Positions 33,700-46,870 of a DNA stretch of 55,040 nt are shown in pieces. The stretch's first letter is position 1; the number at the start of each line of letters is the position of its first letter. This DNA comes from Sphingopyxis sp. 2PD (GTDB lineage: Bacteria > Pseudomonadota > Alphaproteobacteria > Sphingomonadales > Sphingomonadaceae). The notes below the pieces were generated by a model. It was not told the origin of the DNA, made no database searches, and was given only the letters and a program-made list of their open reading frames with translations. The translations under genes and the position numbers were made by a program. The stretch spans positions 1 through 55,040 of the forward strand of contig NZ_SCMU01000018.1 in the NCBI RefSeq assembly GCF_005503695.1. Direction: 5' to 3'.

Positions 33700-33857
33700 G
33701 ACCGATTTGGTACCATTTGCGAAACAAAATTGCGCCGCCTGCGTCGGCGCTCCAAAAGAGGTGCGATTTTAGGTCAGCTTTGCTTCCCTAACTGCGATTT
33801 CCTTCGTGACAGCGCCGATCCCGCCATGCATCTGCCCCGCTCAGAAGGGAAATTTGC

Positions 33858-35300
33858 ATGGCTGCCGATCGCATGCTCCGGTTTGTGGAGCGTGAACAAT
33901 CCTATCCCGACAAAAGGTCCGCCGAGGATCGTGCGCAGGATTTCCGCGAAATCGCCGAGCGCTATGCGGCGCCCGACGCCGACGCGCAGGCGGCGCGCTG
34001 TTCGCAGTGCGGAGTCCCCTATTGCTCGGTGCATTGCCCGCTCCACAACCATATCCCCGACTGGCTGCGGCTGACGGCGGAAGGTCGGCTGCGCGAAGCT
34101 TATGAGCTCAGCAACGCGACCTCGACGATGCCCGAGATCTGCGGCCGCATCTGCCCGCAGGATCGCCTCTGCGAAGGCAATTGCGTCATCGAGTTTTCGG
34201 GCCATGGCGCGGTGACGATCGGCAGCGTCGAGAAATATATCACCGACACCGCCTGGGCCGAGGGCTGGGTCGAACCGCTGCACCCCGGCGCCGCAACCGG
34301 CCAGTCGGTCGGCATCATCGGTGCCGGTCCCGCAGGGCTGACGGCGGCGGAATATCTGCGCGCCCAAGGGCACGAGGTGCATGTCTATGACCGCCACGAC
34401 CGCGCCGGCGGCCTTCTGACCTATGGCATCCCCGGCTTCAAGCTGGAAAAGGATGTCGTGATGCGGCGCATCGATCGGCTCGCCGAGGGCGGCATCCAAT
34501 TTCATCTGGGTTTCGAGGTTGGCGCCGACGCCACGCTCGACCAGCTGCGCCAGAAACATGACGCGCTGCTGATCGCGACCGGCGTTTACAAGGCGCGCGA
34601 AATCCATGTGCCGGGCAACGAGGCCGAGGGTGTCGTTGCGGCGCTCGACTATCTGGTCACGTCGAACCGCAAGGGCTTTGGCGATGCGGTGCCCGCCTTC
34701 GACGACGGGCGCCTCAACGCCGCGGGCAAGCATGTCGTCGTCATCGGCGGCGGCGACACCGCGATGGACTGCGTCCGCACCGCGGTGCGCCAGGGCGCGA
34801 AGTCGGTCAAATGCCTCTATCGCCGTGACCGCGAAAATATGCCGGGCTCGCTGCGCGAGGTATCGAACGCCGAGGAAGAAGGCGTCGAATTCGTGTGGCT
34901 GTCCGCCCCTGCCAGCTTCACTGCCGACAGCCGCGTGAAGGAAGTCGCCGTCGCGGGCATGCGCCTTGGCGCCCCCGACGCCAGCGGTCGCCGCAGCCCC
35001 GAGGCCGACCCCGGGCGCACCTTCGACGTACCCGCCGACATGGTCATCAAGGCGCTGGGCTTCGATCCCGAGGAACTGCCCAATCTGTTCGGCGCGCCCG
35101 ACCTCAGCGTCACGCGCTGGGGCACGCTGCGCGTCGATCACCAGACGATGATGACCAGCCTGCCCGGCGTGTTCGCCGCGGGCGACATCGTGCGCGGCGC
35201 CAGCCTGGTGGTGTGGGGCATCCGCGACGGGCGCGATGTCAGCGACCAGATGGCAAAGTGGTTGAAGGCGAAGGCGAAAAGCGAAAAGAAGGCAGCATGA
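33858..35300 (+). CDS. gltD: Glutamate synthase small subunit
   Basis: A 480-residue NADPH-dependent beta subunit that feeds electrons to GltB for glutamate formation. The N-terminal iron-sulfur region has CSQCGVPYC...CPLHNHIPDW (about residues 48-72) and ICGRICPQDRLCEGNC. The FAD site is GIIGAGPAGLTAAEYL and the NADPH site VVVIGGGDTAMDC; the final GVFAAGDIVRGASLVVWGIRDGR (in part) is the usual closing FAD block. The start at 33858 follows AGAAGGG. It precedes the DUF2059 gene and then gltB, so the order is gltD - DUF2059 - gltB rather than gltB - gltD. Confidence 0.95.
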   Translation: MAADRMLRFVEREQSYPDKRSAEDRAQDFREIAERYAAPDADAQAARCSQCGVPYCSVHCPLHNHIPDWLRLTAEGRLREAYELSNATSTMPEICGRICPQDRLCEGNCVIEFSGHGAVTIGSVEKYITDTAWAEGWVEPLHPGAATGQSVGIIGAGPAGLTAAEYLRAQGHEVHVYDRHDRAGGLLTYGIPGFKLEKDVVMRRIDRLAEGGIQFHLGFEVGADATLDQLRQKHDALLIATGVYKAREIHVPGNEAEGVVAALDYLVTSNRKGFGDAVPAFDDGRLNAAGKHVVVIGGGDTAMDCVRTAVRQGAKSVKCLYRRDRENMPGSLREVSNAEEEGVEFVWLSAPASFTADSRVKEVAVAGMRLGAPDASGRRSPEADPGRTFDVPADMVIKALGFDPEELPNLFGAPDLSVTRWGTLRVDHQTMMTSLPGVFAAGDIVRGASLVVWGIRDGRDVSDQMAKWLKAKAKSEKKAA

Positions 35301-35320
35301 CCAATAGGGGAAGGAAATTC

Positions 35321-36457
35321 ATGATGTCGAAGTTCAAAGCTATGCTGCTCGCCGGGACGTTCGCACTCGCGCCGCTGACCGCCGTCGCGCAGGAAGCGCC
35401 GGTCGCCGAGGTTGTTGCCGCCGATGAGCAAGGCGACGCCAGCAGCGAAGCCTATGCCGCCGATGCCAAGGCAAAGATGCAGAAGGAAATGGATCAGGCG
35501 ATCGCGCTGGTCGAAAAAATGTTCGACACCAGCAGCCTGCCGCCGATCGATCCGGCCCGGCTGACGCTGGCGCAGCAGACGATGGGGGCGCTGATCCCGG
35601 TCGGCAGCCTCGAAAAGATGATCGACAACATGTATGGCAAGATGCTCAAGACGGTCCTGGGCGAGCTCGGCGGCCAGTCCGACCTGATGCTGTCGATCAA
35701 GACCGGGGTCGAAAGCGAACAGATCGCGAAGCTCGACGAGCCGACCAGGGCGAAGATTGCCGACATCTTCGATCCGCATCGCAAGGAACGCGAGGACCAG
35801 ATCATGCGGGTGCTGCGCCCGCTGATCAGCGAAGCGCTGGCCGACATGGAACGGCCGATGCGCGACGGCATGGCCAAAGCCTATGCCCGCAAGTTCAGCG
35901 CGCCGCAGCTGGCCGACCTCAATACCTTCCTCGCGACACCCACGGGCAATATATATGCCAGCGAATGGATGGCGTTGCAGGCCGATCCCGAAGTGATGGT
36001 CGCCGTGATGAAGGCGCTGCCGCCGCTGATAACCAAATTCATGGATCGCGGCCCGCAGATCGAGAAGGACATGAAGGAGCTGCCCAAGGAAAAGCAGCTG
36101 GCGGACTTCAGCGACAAGGAACTCGCGTCGCTCGCCAAGCTGATGAAGGTCGATGTGCAGGTTCTGAAAGACCAGCGCGACATGTGGAAGACAGAGGCGG
36201 TCGAGGATGTAGCGATGACCGACGACTATGCTGTCGAAGCCACAGCAGATGCAGCCGACGCGGCAGCAGATGCAGCAGAAGCCGCAGCGGAGGCCGCCGT
36301 CGACCCCGCATTTGACCGCAGCAACTGGTCGGACGCCGACCGAAAGCGCGTCGAGGATGCCGAAGCTGCGATCGAGGCTGCGTCGTACAAAGCGGTCGAG
36401 GCCGAAGAAACAGCCGTCGCCAATGCGCGCAAGCGCCTGCCCCCTTCCGCCGAATAG
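35321..36457 (+). CDS. DUF2059 domain protein, exported
   Basis: A 378-residue exported protein. It has a signal peptide (MMSKFKAMLLAGTFALAP with a cleavage site near AVAQEA), then helical DUF2059-like repeats such as ELGGQSDLMLSIKTGVES and FSAPQLADLNTFLATPTGN, and an Ala-rich low-complexity C-terminal stretch (ATADAADAAADAAEAA) likely to be a coiled coil. The start at 35321 has GGGGAAGGAAATTC upstream; an earlier ATG at 35297 overlaps the gltD stop but has no ribosome site. Its position between gltD and gltB (18 bases before gltB) implies co-transcription, though a link to glutamate synthesis is not evident. Confidence 0.82.
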   Translation: MMSKFKAMLLAGTFALAPLTAVAQEAPVAEVVAADEQGDASSEAYAADAKAKMQKEMDQAIALVEKMFDTSSLPPIDPARLTLAQQTMGALIPVGSLEKMIDNMYGKMLKTVLGELGGQSDLMLSIKTGVESEQIAKLDEPTRAKIADIFDPHRKEREDQIMRVLRPLISEALADMERPMRDGMAKAYARKFSAPQLADLNTFLATPTGNIYASEWMALQADPEVMVAVMKALPPLITKFMDRGPQIEKDMKELPKEKQLADFSDKELASLAKLMKVDVQVLKDQRDMWKTEAVEDVAMTDDYAVEATADAADAAADAAEAAAEAAVDPAFDRSNWSDADRKRVEDAEAAIEAASYKAVEAEETAVANARKRLPPSAE

Positions 36458-36474
36458 GCCACAGGACGAACATC

Positions 36475-41004
<4,530 letters not shown>

Positions 41005-41011
41005 TCGGCAA

Positions 41012-41147
41012 ATCCTCCCTGTCGCGAAGCGATGGGGAGGGGGACCGTCGCCGTAGGCGATGGTGGAGGGGCAGCACCGGCAGCGCCATGGCCCCTCCGT
41101 CAGCGCTTCGCGCTGCCACCTCCCCATGGCTTCGCCACAGGGAGGAT
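41012..41147. repeat. Compound palindromic intergenic element
   Basis: Arms of 29 bases at 41012-41040 and 41119-41147 (starting ATCCTCCCTGT and ending ACAGGGAGGAT) match in inverted orientation with two mismatches. Inside are further GGAGGGGC/GCCCCTCC arms. This is a repeat of the kind common between sphingomonad genes and could fold over its full length. Confidence 0.75.
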
Positions 41148-41267
41148 CGTTTACCGCGTCGGTGCCGCGGTTCATCGCAAGCCTCAATCGCGTTCACCGG
41201 GGCGAAAGCGTCGATCCGCTACGGACGCCGCTTCGATGAACCATACGTCCTTCGAAAGGATGGAATC

Positions 41268-41699
41268 ATGCCCCGCCTCGCCCTGATCGCCCTACCCTTC
41301 CTCGCGCTCGCCGCGCCGCTGCCCGCTGCCGCGGCTGACGGCGAAATGCGCGATGCCGTCGCGACGCTGAACGACCCCGCGACGCAAGACCGGATGGCCG
41401 ACACGATCACCGCGATCGTCGGCGCGCTGATGCAGATGCCCGTCGGCCCGCTCGCTGAGGCGGTCGCGCGCGTTGATCCCGATTCCTACGCGGCCTATAT
41501 CCCGCGCGACGCGACGCTGGGCGAAGTCGCGGGCCGCGATCCCGGTTACGCCGACCGGATGGGCGCCGATGTGCGCGCTACGACCCGGATGGCGGGACAA
41601 GCCGCCGCGGCGCTGGCGGTTTACGCCCCCGTGCTCAAGGATATGGCGCGCGATATGGCCGCGCAGTGGGAACGCGAACGCGAAGCGCAACGCCGTTAA
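41268..41699 (+). CDS. Small exported protein, 143 aa
   Basis: A 143-residue periplasmic-type protein with a clear signal peptide (MPRLALIALPFLALAAPLPAAAADG). The mature part is helical: a repeated-looking RMADTITAIVGALMQMPVGPLAEAV, then GEVAGRDPGYADRMGADV and a basic C-terminal end EREREAQRR. The start at 41268 follows GAAAGGATGG. No family recognised; it may relate to sphingomonad-specific small periplasmic proteins. It is flanked on both sides by palindromic elements. Confidence 0.72.
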   Translation: MPRLALIALPFLALAAPLPAAAADGEMRDAVATLNDPATQDRMADTITAIVGALMQMPVGPLAEAVARVDPDSYAAYIPRDATLGEVAGRDPGYADRMGADVRATTRMAGQAAAALAVYAPVLKDMARDMAAQWEREREAQRR

Positions 41700-41708
41700 C
41701 GTCTCCGT

Positions 41709-41792
41709 TTTCGTCATCCCGGCGAAGGCCGGGATCTCGCCAGTGCGTTCCGACGAGAGCGAGAGACCCCAGCCTTCGCCGGGATGACGAAA
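41709..41792. repeat. GTCATCCCGGCGAAGG palindromic element
   Basis: TTTCGTCATCCCGGCGAAGG at 41709-41728 is exactly inverted at 41773-41792, with a 44-base centre. This is a widespread intergenic repeat type in sphingomonads and related alphaproteobacteria. Confidence 0.8.
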
Positions 41793-41853
41793 CTACGGAT
41801 AAGTCCAGCATCGGGCGTTGCGCGCCCGGCCCCGCTGCCGCTATGCCGAAACC

Positions 41854-42525
41854 ATGTGGCAACTCTATCAATTCCCGCTCTGTCCCTTTTCGCGCAAGGT
41901 TCGCCTGCTACTGGGCGAAAAAGGCGTCGGATATGAATTGGTCCGCGAATCGCCGTGGGAACGCCGCGACGAATTCATCGACCTCAATCCGGCGGGCCGC
42001 ACCCCGGTAATGGTCGATCAGGCGCGCGGCCAGGTGCTGATCGACAGCATGGCGATCGCCGAATATTTCGAGGAAACCGTCGAAGGCAAGGCGATGATCA
42101 ACGGCACAGCGGCGAACCGCGCCGAGATCCGCCGGCTGACCGCATGGTTCGACCATGACTTTTATTATGAAGTTACCGGCCCCCTGCTGTTCGAACGGAT
42201 GCAAAAGCGCATCGTCCACCGCCAGCCGCCCGACGGCGGCGCGCTGCGCGAGGCGATGAAGGCGGCGAACAACCATCTCGACTATGTCGATTACCTCATC
42301 GACCATCGCACCTGGCTCGCCGGCGCGACGATGAGCCTCGCCGACCTCACCGCCGCCGCGCATATTTCGGTCGCCGATTATCTCGGCGGCATCGACTGGA
42401 CGGGGCATGAGCAGACCAAGGGCTGGTATTCGGGCCTCAAATCACGCCCGAGCTTTCGCCCGTTGCTGGCGGAACGGATGGAGATTGTGACGCCGCCCAA
42501 ATATTATGAGGATGTCGATTTTTAA
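41854..42525 (+). CDS. Glutathione S-transferase family protein
   Basis: A 223-residue cytosolic GST. The thioredoxin-like N-terminal domain has YQFPLCPFSRKVRLLLGEKG (residues about 4-23), with CPFS as the possible catalytic Cys/Ser site, and NPAGRTPVMV with the cis-Pro of glutathione binding. IDSMAIAEYFEE provides the Ser near the gamma-glutamyl group. The C-terminal domain is all-helical and ends with a GLKSRPSFRPLL motif. I start at 41854 (MWQLY) because the upstream frame has an Arg-rich extension. Substrate unknown. Confidence 0.88.
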   Translation: MWQLYQFPLCPFSRKVRLLLGEKGVGYELVRESPWERRDEFIDLNPAGRTPVMVDQARGQVLIDSMAIAEYFEETVEGKAMINGTAANRAEIRRLTAWFDHDFYYEVTGPLLFERMQKRIVHRQPPDGGALREAMKAANNHLDYVDYLIDHRTWLAGATMSLADLTAAAHISVADYLGGIDWTGHEQTKGWYSGLKSRPSFRPLLAERMEIVTPPKYYEDVDF

Positions 42526-42605
42526 TCCGCTTCGGATCGATAATCCTGTCTCGAATAGAAAAGCGCCGCATTGCATGATATGCCTGTAAGGACTCGGGGG
42601 AGTTC

Positions 42606-42938
42606 ATGCGGGCGCAATATCTTTTTTCCTGTTTATTATTGTTGTTTTTGCCGGCTTGTACCGTCGTAAGTATCGGTGGCGGACAAGCGGTCGTTCACGG
42701 TGGCAATCTGCAGATCGTGGCGCCAGAAAACAGCAATGTCGTGGCCGTTCGATCGCGCGGTTTCGGCTTGGTTAGTGGCGCGCGCAACGTCACGCTGGGG
42801 TATCAGGACGAAAGCCTAGTATATCAAATCGCTGGCGGCAGCTGCGCGATCATCTTATTCGACGCCAAACTGGACGAAAAGGGCCGCGCCTTCTGGCGCG
42901 AACTGGCCGAAAAGCGTGAGGACATTTGCATTAAATAG
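42606..42938 (+). CDS. Small lipoprotein, 110 aa
   Basis: A 110-residue protein with a lipoprotein signal sequence: hydrophobic YLFSCLLLLFLP followed by the lipobox LPAC (Cys18). The mature part is beta-like with SIGGGQAVVHGGNLQIVAP and ends in an amphipathic helix. A GGGGGAG ribosome site precedes the ATG at 42606. It is followed 33 bases on by a second lipoprotein gene, so the two may work together at the outer membrane. No family recognised. Confidence 0.7.
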   Translation: MRAQYLFSCLLLLFLPACTVVSIGGGQAVVHGGNLQIVAPENSNVVAVRSRGFGLVSGARNVTLGYQDESLVYQIAGGSCAIILFDAKLDEKGRAFWRELAEKREDICIK

Positions 42939-42971
42939 TCGGTTCACTTGGTATCATTGGGGGATGATAAA

Positions 42972-43889
42972 ATGAACAAGGCGATCGTACTGGCCGCATT
43001 GGTGGCACCGGCCCTGGCGGCATGTTATCCGATGGAACAGGCACCGTTGGTCTATGCGTCGAAAGCCACGGTCGGCGTCGGTGTTCAGGCTGGCACCACA
43101 GACAATCCAGGGCTGGAACTGATCCTCGGCTATAAAGCCAGTGACGTCGCACTGGTGCCGGTGGCTGCCGCGAAGTTTTGCCGTCGACAAGCCGCAGCCG
43201 ATTGCGAAAACGACATCTACGCGATGCAGATCATTCGCGGCAGCAAGGTTGATGAATCGAGCAACTCAAGCGTCGATCTCGCGCTCCGCAACGCTGAGCT
43301 CGAACAGAAGTCCGCAGAAAATCATGTGAAAACGCTGCAGGGTGAACAAACGGTACTGCTGGCAACCCAAGACAAGGTCATTGCGCGGGACAATCTGAAC
43401 AATATTCTGCGAGCCAGCCCGACCGCCGAAACCGAGGATGGCGGCACGGATCCAGAGCGAGAAAAAATGGAGGCGGAATACGCGACGCTTCGGTTACAGC
43501 AGCTGCCTGCGGCCGCCACTGTCGCAGCGCAAATCGACGCCAAGAAATCCGAAATTGCCAATGCAGCGCGCGATGTGGACCGCGCAAAAGACAAGGTTGC
43601 CGCGCTAAACGCAAAATTGGACAGCGACACATCGGGGCATCGAGGGGATTCTCTGTCCGTTTATGGTACCTTTGGCGGCAACGGCACGGGCAACAATACG
43701 AGCGCGGGCCTGAACGGGGAAAAGGTCTTTGCGACGGGGATTGCGGCGCAGAATCTGTCGGAGTTTCGCGGTGCGACCGATTGCTTGGGAGCTGTAAATA
43801 AATTGGTCGAAGCGCTGCCAAAAGACGCGGTGGAAGCCCGGGCGAAACTGATCGCCGACGCCAGCATTATATGCACCAAAGCCGAATAA
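42972..43889 (+). CDS. Coiled-coil lipoprotein, 305 aa
   Basis: A 305-residue predicted lipoprotein: MNKAIVLAALVAPALAAC gives a clear lipobox (LAAC, Cys18). The start at 42972 follows TTGGGGG; the longer frame begins eight codons earlier without a ribosome site. The N-terminal 80 residues look beta-rich (TVGVGVQAGTTDNPGLELIL), followed by long helical stretches (NAELEQKSAENHVKTLQG, EKMEAEYATLRLQQL, ARDVDRAKDKVAALNAKL) likely to form coiled coils, and a Gly/Asn-rich segment GGNGTGNNTSAGLNG. Function unknown. Confidence 0.72.
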   Translation: MNKAIVLAALVAPALAACYPMEQAPLVYASKATVGVGVQAGTTDNPGLELILGYKASDVALVPVAAAKFCRRQAAADCENDIYAMQIIRGSKVDESSNSSVDLALRNAELEQKSAENHVKTLQGEQTVLLATQDKVIARDNLNNILRASPTAETEDGGTDPEREKMEAEYATLRLQQLPAAATVAAQIDAKKSEIANAARDVDRAKDKVAALNAKLDSDTSGHRGDSLSVYGTFGGNGTGNNTSAGLNGEKVFATGIAAQNLSEFRGATDCLGAVNKLVEALPKDAVEARAKLIADASIICTKAE

Positions 43890-43907
43890 ATTCGATCCGA
43901 CGGGCCG

Positions 43908-44510
43908 TCAGCAATCCTGATATTTCCAGTTTCGGCCCTTGCCCTCGGCGACCTGCGCGACGATCGTTTCGATGCGTTTGACGCGCGTTTCCTCGCGCTT
44001 CGCCTCGAGCACCCATTCGATATAGTCGCGGCGCTTGCCGGGCGAGAAGGAGTCCCAATGGCCTTGTGCTGCGGCATTGGCTTTCAGCGCGACGCCCAGA
44101 TCGCCCGGCAGGTCGAGCGCCGCCTTTGGTTTCGGCGCCGCGCGCTTGGGCTTGCCCTCGGCGCACAGCGCCGCGGCCTTCCGGATATAGTCGGCCATCG
44201 CCTCGTCGCCCGGCAGGTCGGCCAGCGACGCGAGCCGCCCCATGCTGCCCATCGCCCCGGTGTCGCGCGGCGAGCCGGTGACCTCCTCGTCGCGCCAGAA
44301 ACCGAAGGTCGCATGTTCCTTGAACGCCGCCATGCCTGCCAGATTCTGTCCGTTCAGCACAAAATGCGGGACGCCCCATTTGAGCGTCTCTTCCACGCCC
44401 GGCGCATGGCTATGCACCAGGTCGCGCAAATGGGTCAGGATCGGCTGCGCAAAGGGCTGTGCCTTCGCGATATAGGCGTCAACGCGGGGGTCGCGGCTTA
44501 CGCCGGCCAC
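43908..44510 (-). CDS. YdeI/OmpD-associated family protein
   Basis: A 200-residue protein of the YdeI/OmpD-associated (and related DUF1801-like) family. The YdeI front is seen in RDLVHSHAPGVEETLKWGVPHFV (partial: EETLKWGVPHF), with GMAAFKEHATFGFW as the partner strand region. The C-terminal half, KAALDLPGDLGVALKANA then FSPGKRRDYIEWVLEAKREETRVKRI, matches the family's final bacteriocin-protection-like domain. A GTG at 44510 is the start, overlapping the ubiG end by 13 bases, so it follows ubiG in an operon. Precise role unknown. Confidence 0.85.
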   Translation of the reverse strand: MAGVSRDPRVDAYIAKAQPFAQPILTHLRDLVHSHAPGVEETLKWGVPHFVLNGQNLAGMAAFKEHATFGFWRDEEVTGSPRDTGAMGSMGRLASLADLPGDEAMADYIRKAAALCAEGKPKRAAPKPKAALDLPGDLGVALKANAAAQGHWDSFSPGKRRDYIEWVLEAKREETRVKRIETIVAQVAEGKGRNWKYQDC

Positions 44511-45307
44511 CTTGCCGCGACCAGATAGTTGAGCGCCTCGCTGCCGCCGAGCTTGAAGCCCTTGGCGGCTGACGGCGACAGGCCGGTGCGGTCGATCACC
44601 TCAAGCCCCGCGCTTTCGAGCAGCTTGGTCAGTTCCTCGGGCTTCAGAAACTGGTCCCAGTCGTGCGTCCCGCGCGGCACCGCACCGATGCGCTCGGCCG
44701 CCTCGACGAGCAGCAGTTTCGACAGCATCGTGCGATTCGGGGTCGACAGGATCATCAGCCCGCCGGGTGCGAGCCGACCCGCAAGTTCGGCGATGAAGGC
44801 GGCGGGATCGGTGACATGCTCGACGACCTCCATCGAGGTGACGAGGTCGAAAACCGCTCCCCCGTTCGTGTCGAGCGAAGTCGAGACACCCGGAAGGCTG
44901 GCATCCCCCAAGCGTGTCTCGACTTCGCTCGACACGAACGGAATGGGGAGGTCGGCGAGTTCGCCTGCAAAATAGGTAATCGAAAGCCCCTGCCCCGCCG
45001 CATGACCCCGCGCCGCGGCGATATTCTCGGGCGCCGCATCGACGCCCGTCACCTGCGCGCCCATCCGCACGAGCGGTTCGGCGAGGAGTCCCGCGCCGCA
45101 ACCGACGTCGAGCGCGCTGCGCCCCGCAAGCGGGTGACGTTCACGCGCATCGACGTGCCAATGCGCGTCGATCTGGTCGCGGATATAGGCGAGACGCACC
45201 GGATTGAGCTTGTGCAGCATCGCCGACGAACCGTGCGGGTCCCACCAGTCGGCGGCGAGCGCGCCGAAATGGGCGGCTTCATTCGGATTGATCGTCACAG
45301 CGCTCAT
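44498..45307 (-). CDS. ubiG: Ubiquinone biosynthesis O-methyltransferase
   Basis: A 269-residue class I methyltransferase for both O-methylation steps of ubiquinone. UbiG hallmarks are FGALAADWWDPHGSSAMLHK near the N-terminus, the S-adenosylmethionine loop ALDVGCGAGLLAEPL (residues 66-80), VTSMEVVEHV (157-166) and NRTMLSKLLLVEAAERI. The usual length is about 245-250; the excess is explained by residues about 123-150 (PFVSSEVETRLGD... and GVSTSLDTNGG), which are encoded by a palindromic element inserted in frame. The insert lies between the AdoMet-binding strands, in what should be a surface loop. Start at 45307. Confidence 0.92.
   Translation of the reverse strand: MSAVTINPNEAAHFGALAADWWDPHGSSAMLHKLNPVRLAYIRDQIDAHWHVDARERHPLAGRSALDVGCGAGLLAEPLVRMGAQVTGVDAAPENIAAARGHAAGQGLSITYFAGELADLPIPFVSSEVETRLGDASLPGVSTSLDTNGGAVFDLVTSMEVVEHVTDPAAFIAELAGRLAPGGLMILSTPNRTMLSKLLLVEAAERIGAVPRGTHDWDQFLKPEELTKLLESAGLEVIDRTGLSPSAAKGFKLGGSEALNYLVAARWPA
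44862..44941. repeat. Palindromic element inside the ubiG coding sequence
   Basis: A perfect 28-base inverted repeat, at 44862-44889 and 44914-44941, with a 24-base centre. The core word is TGTCGAGCGAAGTCGAGACA. The sequence is of the intergenic palindrome type of sphingomonads but here is translated as part of UbiG without a stop, as Rickettsia palindromic elements are. Confidence 0.85.
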
Positions 45308-45467
45308 GCCCCGCGATGTGGCACTCCGCCTTCCGCGGCGCAAGAAATTCTATCGCGCGCATAGGTTCTCATGCTTGCCATTGCACCTCCCCTTCCGTAA
45401 CGACGCGAGCGCCGCGGAAATGCTTGGAAAAGTCGCGGTTGGAACCAGTTCAGGAAAGCGGGGCGAG

Positions 45468-46715
45468 ATGGCGCGGATCGTGATGAAATTCGGGGGCACG
45501 TCGATGGCGGGCACCGAGCGGATTCGCACCGTGGCGAAACTCGTCGCGCGCGAAGTCGCGCAGGGTAACGAGGTCGCGGTCGTCGTCTCGGCCATGGCAG
45601 GCGAAACCGACCGGCTCGTCAATTTCTGCCGCGAGGCCAATCCGCGCTACGACCCCGCCGAATATGACGTCGTCGTCGCGGCGGGCGAGCAGATCACCTC
45701 GGGACTGCTCGCGCTGACCTTGCAGGCGATGGGAACCCCCGCGCGCAGCTGGCTCGGCTGGCAGCTCCCGATTCGCACCGAGGAAGCGCACGCGCGCGCG
45801 CGCATCGCCGACATCGACACCGGCGCGCTCGGTGCCGCAATGGCGAAGGGCGAGGTCGCAGTGATTCCGGGCTTTCAGGGGCTGATGGACGATGGCCGCG
45901 TGTCGACGCTCGGCCGCGGCGGGTCGGACACGAGTGCCGTGGCGGTTGCGGCGGCGCTGAAGGCCGATCGCTGCGACATCTACACCGACGTCGACGGCGT
46001 CTATACCACCGACCCGCGCATCGTCGCGCGCGCGCGCAAGCTCGATTATGTCACCTATGAAGAAATGCTCGAACTCGCGAGCGTCGGCGCCAAGGTGCTG
46101 CAAACCCGCTCGGTCGGGCTGGCGATGAAAGAGGGCGTGCGCGTGCAGGTGCTCTCGAGTTTCGTCGAAGGCGACGAGGCTCCCAAAAAAGGCACGATGA
46201 TCGTCAGCGACGAGGAAATAGAGGAACATCAGATGGAACGGCAGCTGATCACCGGCATCGCCCACGACAAGAATGAAGCGAAGATCATCGTCACGCGCGT
46301 GCCCGACAAGCCGGGCGCGGTAGCGAACATCTTCGGCCCGCTTGCTGCAGCGGGCATCAACGTGGACATGATCATCCAGAATGTCGGACGCGACAAGGGC
46401 GAGACCGACGTGACCTTCACCGTTCCCGCCACTGACTTGCTGCGCTCGATCGACTTGCTCGAGGGCGCGAAGGAAAAGATCGGCTTCAACCGCATCATCA
46501 GCGACGACAAGGTCGCCAAGATCAGCGTCGTCGGCGTCGGCATGAAGAGCCACGCGGGCGTCGCAAGCACGATGTTCCGCGCGCTTGCGGATAGAGGGAT
46601 CAATATCCAGGCGATCTCGACCAGCGAGATCAAGGTCAGCGTACTGATCGACGAGGATGAAACCGAGCTTGCGGTGCGCGTGCTGCACACGGCTTACGGG
46701 CTGGACGCCGAGTAA
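45468..46715 (+). CDS. lysC: Aspartate kinase
   Basis: A 415-residue aspartokinase, the first step of the lysine/threonine/methionine pathway. The N-terminal kinase domain has KFGGTSMAG at residues 7-15 and the later GFQGLMDDGRVSTLGRGGSDTSA block (partial: TLGRGGSDTSA) and TDVDGVYTTDPR. Two ACT domains follow (KPGAVANIFGPLAAAGIN and KSHAGVASTMFRALADRGIN), typical of feedback-sensitive enzymes. The ATG at 45468 comes after CGGGGCGAG; a much longer frame upstream overlaps the divergent ubiG region and is not used. Confidence 0.96.
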   Translation: MARIVMKFGGTSMAGTERIRTVAKLVAREVAQGNEVAVVVSAMAGETDRLVNFCREANPRYDPAEYDVVVAAGEQITSGLLALTLQAMGTPARSWLGWQLPIRTEEAHARARIADIDTGALGAAMAKGEVAVIPGFQGLMDDGRVSTLGRGGSDTSAVAVAAALKADRCDIYTDVDGVYTTDPRIVARARKLDYVTYEEMLELASVGAKVLQTRSVGLAMKEGVRVQVLSSFVEGDEAPKKGTMIVSDEEIEEHQMERQLITGIAHDKNEAKIIVTRVPDKPGAVANIFGPLAAAGINVDMIIQNVGRDKGETDVTFTVPATDLLRSIDLLEGAKEKIGFNRIISDDKVAKISVVGVGMKSHAGVASTMFRALADRGINIQAISTSEIKVSVLIDEDETELAVRVLHTAYGLDAE

Positions 46716-46740
46716 GAATTGCCCAAGCCCATTTTTCGAT

Positions 46741-46842
46741 CGTCATCCCGGCGAAGGGTGTAGGGAGGCACGTGACTCCCTACACGATCTCGCCGTCGCG
46801 TTTTGATGCACCGTTGAGATCCCGGCCTTCGCCGGGATGACG
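46741..46842. repeat. Compound GTCATCCCGGCGAAGG palindromic element
   Basis: Outer arms CGTCATCCCGGCGAAGG (46741-46757) and its inverse (46826-46842) enclose an inner GTGTAGGGAG/CTCCCTACAC hairpin. It lies between the convergent lysC and septation-protein-like genes and could help terminate both. Confidence 0.78.
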
Positions 46843-46870
46843 ATATAGGCTTTGAGCGACCATCCCGCGC

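Noticed and set aside
33700..33725. A sigma-54-like TGGTAC...TTGC word upstream of gltD
   Set aside because: The distance between the GG and GC elements is eight, not ten, bases, so it does not fit a -24/-12 promoter.
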